Assembly: GCA_002731735.1 (NCBI GenBank)
Contig: PCCM01000087.1
Coordinates: 3,626 to 11,045, forward strand
Source of the DNA: Gemmatimonadota bacterium
Lineage (GTDB): Bacteria > Gemmatimonadota > Gemmatimonadetes > Longimicrobiales > Gaopeijiaceae
Direction: 5' to 3'
Length of the DNA stretch: 7,420 nt
Shown: in pieces, positions 6,269-7,420 of the stretch
Layout: each line of letters starts with the position of its first letter
Numbering within the stretch: the stretch's first letter is position 1
Made by a program: the position numbers and the translations under genes
The notes under the pieces: generated by a model
Told to the model about the DNA's origin: nothing
The model's database searches: none
The model's input: only the letters and a program-made list of their open reading frames with translations

Positions 6269-6937
6269 TCACCCTCCGCGGCCAGCGATCTCCCCAAGCA
6301 GGGCCGAATCGATTTCATGGCCCCCGGCATGCGTGATCGTCTTGAAGGGGATCCCTAGCTCTCTCAGCCTCGCCTCCTGGGCGACGTGGGCCTCTTCGTT
6401 GATAAAATGATCGAGAAGCCCCCGCACCAGAATGAGCTCGGCGGATCCCAGCCGCTTAGGCCCCCGGTCCAGATCGAAATCCTCAGGGAGATACGCTCCC
6501 CAAAGGATGATCCGTGTGACGTCGGTGTCTCCCGCCGCCACCCACCGGCAGGCCGTGTGGGCGCCTTGTGAGAACCCCAAGACCGTGAGGGGCACCCCTT
6601 CGCCCGACCCTCCCGCTACCTCGTCGAGAACGGCGTCGAGATACTCCACATAGTCCGTGATCTCGTTCTCCCGATCTTCTCGTGTCATCCACGTAGCGCC
6701 GATCGGGATTTTCTTGCTACGGCGGGTCTTAGGGCCATGAAGATAAAAGCGGGAGAGGCCCTCGGGCGCCACAATCAGCCGTTTCCCATCGTCCAGCTCG
6801 GAAAACCGGGGTAAGAAGCGCCGTGCCAGCTGTCGAATTCCATGGCATACGAGCCAGATTTCGCGGACGTCGGAGCCAGCCGCCCCCAGAGTGTAGTAGC
6901 GCGCCGTTCGAGCGACCCGGATATGCCGCTCCTTCAT
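6269..6937 (-). CDS. Alpha/beta hydrolase, phospholipase/carboxylesterase-like
   Basis: A 222-residue serine hydrolase without a signal peptide, so probably cytoplasmic. The fold order is visible: beta-strand EIWLVCHGIRQ with the oxyanion-hole HG (32-33), RLIVAPEGLSRFYLHG (53-68), then VPLTVLGFSQGAH with the nucleophile elbow GFSQG (S123). ELILVRGLLDHFIN follows with the likely acid D176, and THAGGHEID supplies the catalytic histidine H207. The layout matches the compact esterase/phospholipase (YpfH-like) group. The natural substrate, ester or thioester, cannot be read from sequence. The ATG overlaps the stop codon of the upstream rfbC fragment as ATGA and has no clear Shine-Dalgarno sequence, so initiation probably depends on translation of that remnant. 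Its 3' end faces murB with a 17-nt gap and no hairpin terminator that I can see. Confidence 0.85.
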   Translation of the reverse strand: MKERHIRVARTARYYTLGAAGSDVREIWLVCHGIRQLARRFLPRFSELDDGKRLIVAPEGLSRFYLHGPKTRRSKKIPIGATWMTREDRENEITDYVEYLDAVLDEVAGGSGEGVPLTVLGFSQGAHTACRWVAAGDTDVTRIILWGAYLPEDFDLDRGPKRLGSAELILVRGLLDHFINEEAHVAQEARLRELGIPFKTITHAGGHEIDSALLGEIAGRGG

Positions 6938-7200
6938 CGCTCGTATTGGAACGGGCTGGTCGCCGAGTCGAAGCTCGGTAGCGAGTAGTGAAGCCCCCGC
7001 AGCACACCCCGAGCTGAGCGGGCATGATTGTCCTGAAGAAAGGCGTCCCGGATCCCCATTTTCTCAAACGCGGGGGCACGGTATGTCTCTGAGAAGAAGC
7101 CTCGAAAATCACCGTGCCGAGCCGGCGTGATGCGGATGACGTCGGGGATTGAAAGAGGCTCAAAACGAAATGACATGAAAATGCTAGATGGGGTGGTCAT
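6934..7200 (-). pseudogene. rfbC: Truncated dTDP-4-dehydrorhamnose 3,5-epimerase (RmlC) fragment
   Basis: RmlC normally has about 180 residues and epimerises C3 and C5 of the dTDP-sugar ring in dTDP-L-rhamnose synthesis. Here only the first part is present: SFRFEPLSIPDVIRITP, then HGDFRGFFSETY, FEKMGIRDAFLQDNHARSARGVLRGLHY, all clear RmlC family signatures. The GLHY motif includes the catalytic-base histidine. Straight after it the similarity ends: SLPSFDSATSPFQYER and a TGA replace the expected Q-x-P...K-L-V-R core. The dTDP-binding and second half of the cupin barrel, with the catalytic tyrosine region, are missing. Starts at 7200 (88 residues) or 7176 (80 residues) are possible; neither has a good ribosome binding site. 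The stop overlaps the hydrolase start (ATGA), so the lost half is not downstream in another frame. It is probably a deletion or rearrangement scar; an expressed short product cannot be excluded. Confidence 0.8.
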
Positions 7201-7420
7201 ACCGGTGTATGAGTTCACGCCGCTCGGAGGAGCGAGCGAATTGCGCCGAAAGTTGAGTGCGCGCCGCTTGACCGGCAACCCGTCGCAGGCAGCCGATGGG
7301 TGGAGGGCGGTGCCATGACCGTGGGAATACTCTCCTTCGATATCCAGTATTTCTACTGATCTCACGGCAGTGCACCCAACAGGTCTAAGCCATAGGTGGC
7401 TCGTCCAGAATCCCGGCGTC
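7201..7420. other. Terminal stretch with no supported gene
   Basis: The rfbC frame stays open on the minus strand to a GTG at 7365, but the added residues have no RmlC similarity. The plus-strand 63-codon frame ending at 7318 is antisense to rfbC and has no protein character. A small hairpin (CGCTC GGAG GAGCG, 7221-7234) is the only structure seen. The stretch may hold the rfbC promoter, though no clear pair of boxes is visible. Confidence 0.45.

Noticed and set aside
7201..7365. Longer RmlC reading frame beginning at GTG 7365
   Set aside because: The 55 extra residues have no similarity to RmlC, whose N-terminus normally begins right at the FRFEPLSIPDV motif.
7371..7420. Possible tRNA end near the right edge
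   Set aside because: The sequence lacks the GTTCGA-type T-loop and paired arms; no cloverleaf can be drawn.

Overview
The window is GC-rich, tightly packed bacterial DNA from a Gram-negative (diderm) organism. Three products need an outer membrane: a TolC-type channel, a phosphate-selective-type porin and a MacA/HlyD-type adaptor. The protein style (divergent MurB, TolC with a long cysteine-containing loop) reminds me of Gemmatimonadota or a related deep phylum. That is an impression only, as there is no rRNA or marker gene to prove it.

Left half (1-4595, all minus strand): an export operon transcribed from right to left. It encodes a TolC-like outer-membrane channel, a membrane-anchored periplasmic adaptor, a MacB/LolD-type ABC ATPase, and a Porin_O_P-family beta-barrel whose 3' end lies beyond base 1. 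The porin begins on the base after the ATPase stop codon. The first three genes are three of the four parts of a MacAB-TolC-type tripartite pump. The FtsX-like permease that the ATPase must drive is absent, and the porin sits where it would be expected. The tolC-like start region is a threefold 21-bp tandem repeat in which every unit carries its own Shine-Dalgarno sequence and in-frame ATG.

Middle (about 4612-5306): an intergenic region of about 0.7 kb with no convincing gene, separating the minus-strand operon from the plus-strand murB. It holds several small inverted repeats and a repeated GTTACA motif, so it is probably the divergent control region.

Right part: a divergent murB homologue (plus strand, start most likely 5307) lacks residues usually conserved in MurB. 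It is convergent with a minus-strand alpha/beta hydrolase with a GFSQG nucleophile elbow. Directly upstream of the hydrolase, and overlapping it by ATGA, is the 5' portion of a dTDP-4-dehydrorhamnose 3,5-epimerase gene (rfbC/rmlC). It is broken just after its conserved GLHY motif and is best read as a pseudogene fragment. The last 220 bases hold no gene I can support.

The most notable points are the triplicated ribosome-binding-site/start unit, the permease-less efflux operon abutting a porin, the atypical MurB, and the truncated rfbC coupled to the hydrolase.
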